Source of the DNA: Thiomicrorhabdus sp. Kp2
GTDB taxonomy: Bacteria > Pseudomonadota > Gammaproteobacteria > Thiomicrospirales > Thiomicrospiraceae
Length of the DNA stretch: 64,000 nt
Direction: 5' to 3'
NCBI RefSeq assembly: GCF_000478585.1
Contig: NZ_ARWI01000001.1
Span: forward strand, 930,001-994,000
Below are positions 29,699-38,079 of the stretch, piece after piece. A program made the position numbers and the translations under genes. Position 1 is the stretch's first letter. Each line of letters starts with the position of its first letter. The notes beneath the pieces were generated by a model. The model was not told where the DNA came from. It saw only the letters and a program-made list of their open reading frames with translations, and did not search any database.

Positions 29699-29710
29699 AC
29701 CAGGCCTGGT
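29699..29710. repeat. CCAGGCCTGG palindrome between kdsD and waaA
   Basis: Exact ACCAGGCCTGGT filling half of the 24-base gap, just before the waaA start, so it would be in the transcript near the ribosome site. Confidence 0.9.
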
Positions 29711-29718
29711 TAATTAAA

Positions 29719-31047
29719 ATGAACCTATTCAGCTATCGACTTCTTACCTTTATAACCATGCCTCTGATTGCGTATTCTGGCTGGAAGCGATGCCGTAAAC
29801 ATAAAAAACAGCAACAACATAACCCAGAGTTACCTGATATCCCCGATTGCTTTAGAAGCCGTTTTGGTGTTAATCGTCAAAAATATCAAACAGGCGGTAT
29901 TTGGATTCACGCGGTATCAGTGGGTGAAACTCGCTCGGTTTTTCCGCTGTTAACCGCTCTAAAAGAAAACTACCCAAACTTACCCCTTACGGTCACTAAC
30001 GGCTCAACTCAGGGTGCATTACAAGCCTTACAGTTCTCACCCGTAGAGATTCAACACCAGATGCTCCCCTATGACTATTCTTTTGCGGTTAAACGTTTTT
30101 TAAAACAGATTAAACCTAAATTGGTCATTATGGTCGAAACCGAGATTTGGCCTAATCTTTACCAAGCCTGTCAAGAACACAATATTCCCATTATTTTAAT
30201 CAATGCACGATTAAAAGAATCTTCGTTTAAAGCCTATCAAAAATGGGGTGGTAAAGTAATTACCAATGCCTTAAATCAAACGCAATTTATTGGCGTGCAA
30301 TTCTCGGCGGATGCTGAACACTTTAAAGCTTTAGGCGCTCAACAATCTAAAATTAAAACCTTGGGCAACCTTAAGTTTGATTTAACCCTTGATAAACACT
30401 CAACAGAAAACGCCAATCACTGGAAAGCAGAGCATAACCTAACTACTAGACCGATCTGGGTGGCGGCAAGCACACATGCACACCCAAACAGCAACGAGCT
30501 TTCTCAGAGTGAAGAACATATTGTTATAGAGGCCCATAAGCGTTTATTAAAAAGTGAACCAAATGCATTATTAATATTGGTTCCAAGGCATGCTGATCGT
30601 TTTGAAGAGGTCGCTAAATTACTTGATGACAATCAGCTTCATTGGGCTAGCCGTAGTAAACAACAGCCAATTACCACTTCAACCCAAGTCTATCTAGCCG
30701 ATACCGTCGGTGAATTAATGCTCTGGTTTGCTGTCAGTGATGTGGCCTTTATTGGTGGCAGTTTAGTGCCTTTTGGCGGGCATAATATTTTAGAACCCGC
30801 GGCACTCAATAAGCCCATTATTTCAGGTGAGCACTTTGCCAACCTGAAAGCACTGTTTGAACCTTTTATTGACGCTGATGCCATTCGCATTGTAAAAGAC
30901 AGTAATGCATTAGCAGACAGCCTCTATCAAATTATTCAAAACCCACAGCAAGCTCAAGAGTTAGCAACAAAAGCGCATAACTGTTTTACTCAACAAACAG
31001 GCGCATTACAAAGAACAATAGAATACATAAAACCCTTGCTAAAGTAA
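29719..31047 (+). CDS. waaA: Kdo transferase (3-deoxy-D-manno-octulosonic acid transferase)
   Basis: Adds Kdo to lipid IVA at the inner face of the cytoplasmic membrane. The 442 residues have an N-terminal membrane-anchoring segment, then GIWIHAVSVGETRSVFPLL with the catalytic Glu, LVIMVETEIWPN, and a C-terminal GT-B half with VAFIGGSLVPFGGHNILEPA. Family GT30. It ends before the palindrome at 31064 and a hairpin terminator at 31137. Confidence 0.95.
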   Translation: MNLFSYRLLTFITMPLIAYSGWKRCRKHKKQQQHNPELPDIPDCFRSRFGVNRQKYQTGGIWIHAVSVGETRSVFPLLTALKENYPNLPLTVTNGSTQGALQALQFSPVEIQHQMLPYDYSFAVKRFLKQIKPKLVIMVETEIWPNLYQACQEHNIPIILINARLKESSFKAYQKWGGKVITNALNQTQFIGVQFSADAEHFKALGAQQSKIKTLGNLKFDLTLDKHSTENANHWKAEHNLTTRPIWVAASTHAHPNSNELSQSEEHIVIEAHKRLLKSEPNALLILVPRHADRFEEVAKLLDDNQLHWASRSKQQPITTSTQVYLADTVGELMLWFAVSDVAFIGGSLVPFGGHNILEPAALNKPIISGEHFANLKALFEPFIDADAIRIVKDSNALADSLYQIIQNPQQAQELATKAHNCFTQQTGALQRTIEYIKPLLK

Positions 31048-31063
31048 GCCCATAGCAAAACCA

Positions 31064-31073
31064 CCAGGCCTGG
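31064..31073. repeat. CCAGGCCTGG palindrome after waaA
   Basis: Core 10-mer (flanks A and C) 16 bases after the waaA stop, ahead of the terminator. Confidence 0.9.
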
Positions 31074-31136
31074 CATTTCCTGTGGCTATATTAATGGTGT
31101 GAGTTCAGGGTAAATGTAAATTTTAGAGATAAAAAA

Positions 31137-31163
31137 AGCCCGATTAATGAACTTAATCGGGCT
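31137..31163. terminator. Convergent-gene terminator hairpin
   Basis: AGCCCGATTAA and TTAATCGGGCT form a perfect 11-base stem around a five-base loop. Seven A's precede it, giving a T-tract on the minus strand, so it suits the YqhA-like gene best; on the plus strand only three T's follow, making it weaker for waaA. Confidence 0.85.
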
Positions 31164-31190
31164 TTAACACGCTATTCCAACGCCGTTCAA

Positions 31191-31775
31191 TTAATGCTGG
31201 TAAGCCTTATGTGACAGATATAATGCCAGAGCAACCATCATAATCGCTAGCGAATAGTAAAGCAGTTCAAGCGGTGCGGTTGGCTTTAAGAAGATCGCCT
31301 GTTCAAAAAACATCACAATCAAAATAAGCACAATCACTTTTGCCAAACGGTCTTTTAAATCATCTAAAGAGTTAATAAACAGAATATTGCTTGCGCCATG
31401 TTTGCTGCCTGCAATATCAATCTTAGAAATAAACAGCTCGTATAAACCTAAAGAAAAAATCAATAAAATCGCACCTAACAGATAACCATCAACTGAGCCA
31501 ACAATATGTGCAACCGTTTGCGCTTTTAACAAAGCACGACCATCATCATCCAACTCGTGGTAATGAGCCAAGTGGCTAATGGTGTAATACACATCCACTG
31601 TGGTGGTATAAAAAATGGCAAATGCCGCAAATAAACTCGCTATCACCGCAACCAATACAATAAAACGGCTATTCCATAAGGCCGATTCAACCACTCTTTC
31701 TGCCACACCCTGGTTTTTAACCGTACAAACGACTTCAGGTTCATCGTATTTCTGCCTTGACTCTTCATTTGCCAT
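31191..31775 (-). CDS. YqhA/UPF0114-like inner-membrane protein
   Basis: A 194-residue membrane protein of unknown role. Hydrophobic segments are at about 33-55 (RFIVLVAVIASLFAAFAIFY), 95-113, 140-157 and 168-188. The pair YLLGAILLIFSLGLYELFIS and LFINSLDDLKDRLAKVIVLILIVM matches my recollection of the UPF0114 (YqhA) family. Monocistronic; its 3' hairpin at 31137-31163 has a good T-tract. No function is proposed. Confidence 0.75.
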   Translation of the reverse strand: MANEESRQKYDEPEVVCTVKNQGVAERVVESALWNSRFIVLVAVIASLFAAFAIFYTTTVDVYYTISHLAHYHELDDDGRALLKAQTVAHIVGSVDGYLLGAILLIFSLGLYELFISKIDIAGSKHGASNILFINSLDDLKDRLAKVIVLILIVMFFEQAIFLKPTAPLELLYYSLAIMMVALALYLSHKAYQH

Positions 31776-31849
31776 AAAATTCTCCTGTCATTTTTAGAAG
31801 CTACCAGGCCTGTATAAACTTCATAGAGCCTGGTAGTTTAAATTAATTT

Positions 31850-32386
31850 TTATTCGCTTAATTCTTCAATGGTTAAATTGTGATTGGTGTAGATACATAA
31901 ATCTCCAGCGATATGCAGAGCCTTTTCCACCACGTCACGTGCTGGTAGTTCGGTATTTTCCATTAACGCCTGTGCTGCTGAGTGTGCATAACTACCGCCA
32001 GAACCAATCGCAATAAAGTCATCTTGCGGTTCAATCACATCACCCGTGCCCGAAATCAGTAACATATTGTCTTTATCGGCCACCAACATCATCGCCTCAA
32101 GCTTACGCAGAGCGCGATCGGTACGCCAATCTTTAGCCATTTCAACCGCAGCGCGCATTAACTGACCATTATGGGTTTGCAAACGTCCTTCAAAACGCTC
32201 AAACAACGTAAAGGCATCAGCCGTTGCCCCAGCAAAACCTGCAATAACCTGACCATTATATAAACGGCGCACCTTACGAGCATTACCCTTCATCACCACA
32301 TGACCTAATGTCACCTGACCATCACCACCAATGACCATTTGGCCACCGCGTTTAGCACATAAAATTGTAGTTCCGTGAAAAGACAT
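31850..32386 (-). CDS. hslV: ATP-dependent protease subunit HslV
   Basis: Proteolytic threonine-protease subunit of the HslVU complex. The 178 residues begin [15 protein letters not shown], with removal of MSFHG exposing the catalytic Thr. [23 protein letters not shown] and [20 protein letters not shown] are family hallmarks. The partner hslU is normally immediately downstream but here is about 9 kb away in the opposite orientation (41511, plus strand). The region after hslV holds the YqhA-like gene instead. Confidence 0.97.
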   Translation of the reverse strand: MSFHGTTILCAKRGGQMVIGGDGQVTLGHVVMKGNARKVRRLYNGQVIAGFAGATADAFTLFERFEGRLQTHNGQLMRAAVEMAKDWRTDRALRKLEAMMLVADKDNMLLISGTGDVIEPQDDFIAIGSGGSYAHSAAQALMENTELPARDVVEKALHIAGDLCIYTNHNLTIEELSE

Positions 32387-32954
32387 ATCTTTCCTTTTAG
32401 TTTTGTAACTTAATTTTTGAATGAGCCTATTTTAAAGGAATTTGATTTAGATAAGACAGAATTTGTTTGTTTGAATCAAAACCTAATTCACCACGAAGTC
32501 ACGAAGACACGAAGTTTTAAAAACAAAAACCATTTTACGATGTACTCGCTCAACTAAATTACCAGGCCTGGTAAAAAGAGTAAAAAGCATCATCTTTGTT
32601 TAAAATTTTTTTCCTTCGTGACTTCGTGTCTTCGTGGTTCAAAACTAGCTTTTCAACAAAAAGTTTGAGGTTCGCAGTAGCTTTTAGTGTGTTTTAAAAA
32701 TGAAATAGGAGCGTAATGAGAAACCCAAAATCAAGGCAAAAATCTATTTTTGCACGGAGCGTACATAAAGTACGTGAGTACAAAAATGGCTTTTTAACAC
32801 AGGGATTGGTGCTCGCAAAAACATCTACTTAACTAAAAGCGTCACGAGAACCTCAAAATCGCGGCGGAGAGTCGATTTAAAAGCGGAGTTTACTCTAGTA
32901 AATGAGCATTTTAAATTGGCTCTCCAACAAAGAGTTTGAGGTTCGCAGTAGCTT
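32387..32954. repeat. Gene-free spacer with nested palindromes between hslV and xerC
   Basis: Contains an ACGAAGTCACGAAGACACGAAG element (about 32491) facing its complement (about 32612-32636), with ACCAGGCCTGGT (32561-32572) between them as the centre of an approximately 150-base inverted structure. Two long imperfect palindromes then follow, sharing GAGGTTCGCAGTAGCTTTTA (about 32669-32688 and 32938-32957). One is centred on GTACATAAAGTAC (about 32762), the other on TTTACTCTAGTAAA (about 32890). No gene seen. Confidence 0.85.
32561..32572. repeat. CCAGGCCTGG palindrome between hslV and xerC
   Basis: Exact ACCAGGCCTGGT at the middle of the CGAAG-type inverted pair. Confidence 0.9.
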
Positions 32955-33902
32955 TTAGGATTTTTTTGCTCTTGGATGTGCCTTATCATACACCTGCGCT
33001 AGATGCTGCATATCCAACTTGGTATAGATTTGCGTAGTTGATAGATTGGCATGTCCTAAAATCTCTTGCACGGCTCGTAAATCCCCACTGGACTCTAGTA
33101 CATGTGTGGCACAGGCATGGCGTAATCTGTGTGGCGACATTTTAGTTGGCAGGCCTGCTGTGATGGTTCGTTTATCTAACTGATTTTGAATAGAGCGCAC
33201 ACTCAAGCGATTTCCTCGTTGATTGACAAACACAGCTTGCTCATCATCCTGTGCATAGTCATGACGAATTTCTAGCCAATTCCTAATGGCCAATAGGGCT
33301 TTTGAACCCACAGGCGCTAAACGTTCTTTCTGCCCTTTACCCAACACTCGCACCCAACCTGAACCCATTTCATCCAGGCCTGGTGAGATATCTAATTCGG
33401 CACATTCTGAAACACGTAACCCCGCTGAATATAGCAATTCAAAAATCGCTTGATCGCGAATATCTTGCCAAGTCTCTAAAGGCTGATCGAGTAGACGAGA
33501 CATCCAGTCGACATCGACACTTTTTGGCAAGGGTTGCGGTTGTTTAGGGGCTTTAACCCCTTTGGCTGGATTTTTTAAGACTAAAGACTTTTGCAAAAGG
33601 TAATCATAAAAAGAGCGAATTGCCGATAACTGTCGCGCTAAGGTTCTGGCACTAATACCATGTTGAACTCGGTAGGCTAAAAAGGCACGAATCGCTTGTG
33701 AGTCAATGATTTGCCAATCTGTAAATTGATAAATACTTTTTGCCAAAGCCTCGCTGGCGTCAGCACTGGAGTCATCCATATCATCGGCTAAATAGAATTT
33801 TAAAAAGTCTTCGATGTCCCGCTGATAACTTGAAACGGTATGCACAGATTTATTCTGAGCCTGCATATGGCGTATAAAAGATTCCAGTGCGGTAAGAGAC
33901 AT
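32955..33902 (-). CDS. xerC: Tyrosine recombinase XerC
   Basis: Resolves chromosome dimers at dif with XerD. The 315 residues contain the SAM-like N-terminal core-binding domain and the catalytic set: ELLYSAGLRVSE (Arg), GKGQKERLAP (Lys), SPHRLRHACATH (His-x-x-Arg), LGHANLSTTQIYTKLD (His and nucleophile Tyr). It follows DUF484 after 10 bases and dapF, the standard gammaproteobacterial order. A CCAGGCCTGG copy lies at 33374-33383. Confidence 0.96.
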   Translation of the reverse strand: MSLTALESFIRHMQAQNKSVHTVSSYQRDIEDFLKFYLADDMDDSSADASEALAKSIYQFTDWQIIDSQAIRAFLAYRVQHGISARTLARQLSAIRSFYDYLLQKSLVLKNPAKGVKAPKQPQPLPKSVDVDWMSRLLDQPLETWQDIRDQAIFELLYSAGLRVSECAELDISPGLDEMGSGWVRVLGKGQKERLAPVGSKALLAIRNWLEIRHDYAQDDEQAVFVNQRGNRLSVRSIQNQLDKRTITAGLPTKMSPHRLRHACATHVLESSGDLRAVQEILGHANLSTTQIYTKLDMQHLAQVYDKAHPRAKKS

Positions 33903-33912
33903 AAAAACCCAA

Positions 33913-34611
33913 TTACTTTATAAAAAGATGGTTTAAACGGGCAGTCACCAATTCAGCCATCATATTTAAGAAATAAGTGCCTAAATCAGGATGAAAACGA
34001 TTGGTTTTACTCCCTAAAGCCAAAACACCCCAGACTTCTTCATCACCTAATGGCAGTAAACAAACCGATTGCATCGCTTCATCCGTATGAAATAGCCCTT
34101 TTTGCCACTCATTTTCAAGTAACCCACAAACGGGCTTGTGCACAGTTAAAGACGTTTTTAAGGCTTCATTCCAAGTTTGGCTAACACCGAGTTGATTGAT
34201 TCCTTCTAAACTTTTAGATGGCACATCCCAAGAGACCATGGCGACCTGATCTACTTCAAACAGATTATGCATTTGCTCGTAAACCGTGGTTACGGATGCC
34301 TGTTCAGACTGTGCCGCCATTAATGCTTTGGTAAATTGCTGAACCTTGTAGAAAAGCTGGCCGTTTTCAGAGGCAATATCCATTAAGGTCTCTACCTCAA
34401 TTTTAAGTGCATCACGTTGCTCACGTAACTGATAGACCTGGCGTTCTAACAATGAAACCGCTTTACCTGATTTAGGGTGTGGAATACTCAAGCTATCCAA
34501 TAGATTGGGAAACACATGAAAAAACGTTGGATTCTGATTTAGGTAGCTAGCCACCTCTTCTGCAGACAGTTTGGTCTTGCTCAATGGCCCACTTACGGCT
34601 TTCATATTCAT
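33913..34611 (-). CDS. DUF484 family protein
   Basis: A 232-residue cytoplasmic protein of the DUF484 (YigA-like) family, with a GAF-like C-terminal half (QVAMVSWDVPSKSLEGIN; VCLLPLGDEEVWGVLALGS) and an N-terminal LNQNPTFFHVFPNLLDSLSIPHP. Function unknown. The gene overlaps dapF by four bases (ATGA) and precedes xerC, a conserved arrangement. Confidence 0.9.
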   Translation of the reverse strand: MNMKAVSGPLSKTKLSAEEVASYLNQNPTFFHVFPNLLDSLSIPHPKSGKAVSLLERQVYQLREQRDALKIEVETLMDIASENGQLFYKVQQFTKALMAAQSEQASVTTVYEQMHNLFEVDQVAMVSWDVPSKSLEGINQLGVSQTWNEALKTSLTVHKPVCGLLENEWQKGLFHTDEAMQSVCLLPLGDEEVWGVLALGSKTNRFHPDLGTYFLNMMAELVTARLNHLFIK

Positions 34612-35441
34612 ACTAAAATTTCCCCCTCAAATACCGTAACCGCAGGTCCGCTCATCCAGACTGGCGAGCTCTCGTTGCCATCCCACTGAATTTTTAAATC
34701 GCCCCCAGGCAAAGAAACGGTAACTTCATCGCCCACTTGCTGCCAATGTCTTAACACCACCATCGCGGCACAAGCACCAGTACCACAAGCTAAAGTCTCG
34801 GCGGCACCACGCTCATAGACGCGTAACTTAATATGGGTATTATCCACCTTTTGAGCAAAACCAACATTTACACGTTCTGGAAAACTGGGATGAGACTCTA
34901 CCGCTGCACCAAACTTATCAACTGGTGCGGTTCTAATATCATCTACAGGCAATACCGCATGAGGATTACCCATTGAAACGGCACCAATTAACAGTGTTTC
35001 ACCTAGTACATTCAATGCATACTCTTCTGACTTTTCAGTCGCCAAAAATGGCAAACTTGCTGGCTCAAAATTAGGCGCTCCCATATTTACGCGCACCCAA
35101 CCAGAGTCTTCTATATAAAGCACAATGATGCCAGACGCGGTCTCAACCGTAATTTCAGTTTTATCGGTTAGGCCTTTGTCATACACAAAACGGGCAAAAC
35201 AACGCGCTCCATTTCCACATTGTTGCACCTCTGAGCCATCGGCATTGAAAATACGATAGCGAAAATCCACATTCTCTTGAGTCGCATTTTCAACCACCAA
35301 CAATTGGTCAAAGCCAATCCCAAAATGACGGTTAGACCATTCACGAATTTTTGATGCCTCAAACTCAACCTGTTGATGAATGGCATCAATCACCATAAAG
35401 TCATTACCTAAACCTTGCATTTTAGTGAACGCAATATTCAT
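34608..35441 (-). CDS. dapF: Diaminopimelate epimerase
   Basis: Interconverts LL- and meso-diaminopimelate for lysine and peptidoglycan. From the ATG at 35441 the protein is 277 residues, beginning MNIAFTKMQGLGNDFMVID. NADGSEVQQCGNGARCFA and ERGAAETLACGTGACAAMV carry the two catalytic cysteines. A longer frame from 35486 exists only because it reads through the upstream palindrome, and AGGGGTAG before 35441 supports the shorter start. Head of the dapF-DUF484-xerC run. Confidence 0.96.
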   Translation of the reverse strand: MNIAFTKMQGLGNDFMVIDAIHQQVEFEASKIREWSNRHFGIGFDQLLVVENATQENVDFRYRIFNADGSEVQQCGNGARCFARFVYDKGLTDKTEITVETASGIIVLYIEDSGWVRVNMGAPNFEPASLPFLATEKSEEYALNVLGETLLIGAVSMGNPHAVLPVDDIRTAPVDKFGAAVESHPSFPERVNVGFAQKVDNTHIKLRVYERGAAETLACGTGACAAMVVLRHWQQVGDEVTVSLPGGDLKIQWDGNESSPVWMSGPAVTVFEGEILV

Positions 35442-35458
35442 ATCTACCCCTACAAACA

Positions 35459-35470
35459 ACCAGGCCTGGT
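35459..35470. repeat. CCAGGCCTGG palindrome upstream of dapF
   Basis: Exact ACCAGGCCTGGT, 18 bases before the dapF start. No further exact copy occurs until 44383, so the integron region is free of it. Confidence 0.9.
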
Positions 35471-35540
35471 TGTTTTTACCAATCAAAAGCCAATTTAAGA
35501 CTCAAAACAAATACTATAAATACCGCAAATTATAACAGAC

Positions 35541-35859
35541 TTACAAACAATCAAACGGACTCACCACACCCTGCCCGCCCTGTTTTAAAACGTGGGTATA
35601 AATCATGGTAGTTTGCAAATCAGCATGCCCCAATAAAGCCTGAATGGTGCGAATATCTGTGCCTGATAAAATCTTCACAACCACCACTCTTTGCGATGAA
35701 TCACTCAACATCGCCTCACGAAATTCAAACCGATAAAACTTCACAAACCGCTTGACCCAATCGCAATAACTTATTCTCAGTAGAATACATACCCTCTTCA
35801 CGACGCAATTTAGTACGCATTTCACCTAGTAACGTTAGTTTTTTTATTGTACTATTCAT
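35541..35859 (-). pseudogene. intI: Integron integrase remnant (internally deleted and frameshifted)
   Basis: A broken integron-type tyrosine recombinase gene. From the ATG at 35859 one frame gives [17 protein letters not shown], an IntI-like N-terminus. After a frameshift, the next frame continues [21 protein letters not shown], also IntI-like. The sequence then jumps straight to [37 protein letters not shown], the IntI C-terminus with the last His and the Tyr. Roughly 200 residues, including the first catalytic Arg and the His-x-x-Arg box, are missing, so it cannot be active. It diverges from the cassette array, as intI genes do. Confidence 0.88.
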
Positions 35860-36043
35860 AATAGTTTAATCTTTCATCATGACGGATTATTAAGATAATG
35901 CAGCATAACCTGTCATAACAACAAGCACGTAAAATACTCAGCAAAGTTGACATGAAAGATCATTCAATAACCAATAAGCAGGCAATAGTGCCTGATACTA
36001 AATATTAGGCATTCAAGCATTTTTTCAATCAATGGAGTAGTAA
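35860..36043. other. Presumed attI and leader region of the relic integron
   Basis: Lies between the broken integrase and the first cassette gene, where attI and the cassette promoter are expected. The closest match to the GTTRRRY crossover is GTTGACA at 35946-35952, which is imperfect. I cannot define the site. Confidence 0.4.
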
Positions 36044-36442
36044 ATGAGTATATCGAAAGAACAAGAACAAAAAGCAAAAGATCAATTTTATGAAGATATA
36101 AAAGATGTAGATGAAAGTGATGTTGAATATGCATCAAAAAAAGGAAATAAAAAACTAAATCAATTTGGAGATAATCCTCCAGGGGCCTTAGCTAAACTTT
36201 GGAATGACATAAAATTAATGATCAGCTTGATAACTGATTATGCCAAAGGTAACTATAAAGCAGTTCCTTGGAAAATTATTGCGGCAATTACAGGTGCTGT
36301 AGTTTATTTTGTATCACCAATTGACGTAATACCCGATTTTATTCCTGTTGTTGGTTATTTAGATGATGCCTTAGTAATCAAGTTAGCACTTGATTTGGCT
36401 GGTGATGACCTTGATGAGTATGCTCGTTGGAAAAATGCCTAA
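36044..36442 (+). CDS. DUF1232 (YkvA-like) membrane protein, first cassette
   Basis: 132 residues with a hydrophilic, Lys/Asp-rich N-terminal half, then PWKIIAAITGAVVYFVSPIDVIPDFIP (75-101), the DUF1232 signature, predicted to be membrane-associated. The family's function is unknown. An attC site begins at its stop codon (36437), as expected for a gene cassette. A ribosome site (GGAG) precedes the start. Confidence 0.8.
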   Translation: MSISKEQEQKAKDQFYEDIKDVDESDVEYASKKGNKKLNQFGDNPPGALAKLWNDIKLMISLITDYAKGNYKAVPWKIIAAITGAVVYFVSPIDVIPDFIPVVGYLDDALVIKLALDLAGDDLDEYARWKNA

Positions 36443-36497
36443 CAAGGCACTCAAGCCGACTGCGCTAACGCGCAGCGGCTTAGCTTGATCGTTAGCC
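36437..36497 (+). other. attC site 1
   Basis: Starts GCCTAAC, ends GTTAGCC, with inner arms CTGCGC-TAA-CGCGCAG. Overlaps the end of the DUF1232 gene. Confidence 0.88.
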
Positions 36498-36528
36498 TTC
36501 TTAACTATTCAGCAAGCAAGGAAAGAAT

Positions 36529-37392
36529 ATGAGTGAAGAAAAATTACAATGTGGAATCGTTATGCCCATCTCTGCTATTGATGGGTGCAATGAAGCTCAT
36601 TGGGCTGATGTACTTGAGATTATCAACGAAGCTATAGATGAGTCAGGGTTTGATGGGGAGCTTGTGAGTAACGCTGATGACGTTGGCATTATCCATAAGA
36701 GGATCATTCAAAACCTATATGAGAATCCAATCGTTGTGTGTGACGTCAGCGGCAAGAACCCTAATGTAATGTTCGAGCTAGGAATGCGACTCGCTTTCGA
36801 TAAGCCAACGATCATTATTAAGGACGATAAAACCACTTACTCTTTTGATACCTCAGCAATTGAGCATCTTGAGTATCCTAGGGATCTTCGATTTACAAAA
36901 GTAGTTGAGTTTAAAAAGAAGTTGGCTGACAAACTAAAAGCTACTTATAAAAAAGCATCTGAAGACCCAAATTACACCACGTTTTTGAAACATTTTGGTG
37001 AGTTTAAGGTTGCGAAAATAGATCAAAAAGAAGTCTCTGGACAAGAATTCATTATTGAAGAGCTAAAAAGTATGAGGCGCTCAATTAATCGATTAGATCG
37101 TATGGGGCGAAATAAATATGATTTTGATCGATACATGGGTGAAAGCGATATAGATATTTGCCTTGGTGATTTCCCTGCTTCAAGAAGAGACGAAGCGATT
37201 GATCTTCTGATGAAACATCCGGCGGTAAAGAACGCCGGAATGGTTGAGCGTGGAGAAGGCCACTATCACTTGGTTGGTAGTACAAGGGGCAGTATGGAAG
37301 GCATAGAGATTGAGCGTGAAGTTTCTGAGATGCTTGGTGTCCATAATATGCGCAACAGGAAAATCAGAAAAAATATTGTTGAGGCAGGATAA
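36529..37392 (+). CDS. Cassette protein with nucleoside 2-deoxyribosyltransferase-like/TIR-like N-terminal fold
   Basis: 287 residues. Residues 67-85 (PIVVCDVSGKNPNVMFELG) match the core motif shared by deoxyribosyltransferase-like and TIR-like nucleotide-processing proteins, with the conserved Asp, Asn and Glu; the opening CGIVMPIS strand also fits. After a basic linker, residues about 195-285 form a second, unrecognised domain rich in charged residues (YDFDRYMGESDIDICLGDFP). No signal peptide. Such N-terminal domains occur in stress and anti-phage effectors that degrade NAD or nucleotides, but no partner gene is present. Function uncertain. Confidence 0.68.
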   Translation: MSEEKLQCGIVMPISAIDGCNEAHWADVLEIINEAIDESGFDGELVSNADDVGIIHKRIIQNLYENPIVVCDVSGKNPNVMFELGMRLAFDKPTIIIKDDKTTYSFDTSAIEHLEYPRDLRFTKVVEFKKKLADKLKATYKKASEDPNYTTFLKHFGEFKVAKIDQKEVSGQEFIIEELKSMRRSINRLDRMGRNKYDFDRYMGESDIDICLGDFPASRRDEAIDLLMKHPAVKNAGMVERGEGHYHLVGSTRGSMEGIEIEREVSEMLGVHNMRNRKIRKNIVEAG

Positions 37393-37440
37393 GGCTAACA
37401 AAGCATTGCACCGGGCAGGCCGGTGAATGCGGCGTTAGGG
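37393..37440 (+). other. attC site 2 (divergent, short)
   Basis: GGCTAAC to GTTAGGG, with centre CACCGGGCAGGCCGGTG. Its sequence is unlike the other sites, suggesting a different source integron. Confidence 0.75.
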
Positions 37441-37453
37441 TTAGGAATTTCAT

Positions 37454-37999
37454 ATGACATACAATGAAGCAAAAAAGAAGATTATTATAAGATGGTTAGT
37501 TGGTGCGCCTATTATTGTCGCCACTTCTTTGTCCAGTGTAGTTTCAGCACTAAAAATGTTTTACTTCGGGCTTGATAACGGCGATCAATTAAGTAGCGCG
37601 ATTGCACTGCCAATTAAGCGACTTGTTTACCTTATATACGAAAATACCCAATTTCTAGAGTTTTTCTGGAAACACTCTCCGACACCAATTCTGAAAGACC
37701 TTTTCGCAAACAGCAACATTGCTTTTTTTGCTATTTATCTCTGCATTTTCTTTGGAATGGCTACGGTTGCCTATGCTCGCTCATTGTCGGCACGTGTTAC
37801 AGAGATTGACAAAGAAATTGAAAACGAATTGATCCGAGAGTCAGTAAAGGGTAATACCTCACGCAAGCGGCAAGAAATCCAAGAACAGGTTTTAGTTCTA
37901 AAGCCTAATCGGTTTTCTCAGTTTCACAAACTCTATTTGGCCCCCATAATTGCTGGAGTTGTAGTTACAGTTATTGCAAAATTTTCAGGGCTTGTATAG
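37454..37999 (+). CDS. Hypothetical cassette membrane protein
   Basis: 181 residues, family not recognised. Three hydrophobic stretches: about 12-32 (RWLVGAPIIVATSLSSVVSA), 88-108 (IAFFAIYLCIFFGMATVAYA) and 160-179 (LAPIIAGVVVTVIAKFSGLV). Between the last two is a charged, probably coiled-coil loop (RVTEIDKEIENELIRESVK). The attC begins at its stop. Nothing more can be said from sequence. Confidence 0.65.
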   Translation: MTYNEAKKKIIIRWLVGAPIIVATSLSSVVSALKMFYFGLDNGDQLSSAIALPIKRLVYLIYENTQFLEFFWKHSPTPILKDLFANSNIAFFAIYLCIFFGMATVAYARSLSARVTEIDKEIENELIRESVKGNTSRKRQEIQEQVLVLKPNRFSQFHKLYLAPIIAGVVVTVIAKFSGLV

Positions 38000-38060
38000 C
38001 CCTAACAATTCACTCAACCTGTCCGTGCTAACGCGCAGCTGGTTAGTTTAAACATTATGT
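37999..38060 (+). other. attC site 3
   Basis: CCCTAAC at 38000-38006 to a degenerate ATTATGT; inner arms AACCTGTCC...GCTGGTT. The 3' core has lost its G, so this site may recombine poorly. Confidence 0.78.
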
Positions 38061-38079
38061 GTAAGAAATGGAGAAATGA

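Noticed and set aside
35442-35486. Longer dapF start
   Set aside because: It reads through the CCAGGCCTGG palindrome and has no family similarity; AGGGGTAG supports 35441.
35541-35825. A 94-codon open frame as an intact small recombinase
   Set aside because: It is the out-of-frame remainder of intI lacking the catalytic core; the true start is in another frame at 35859.
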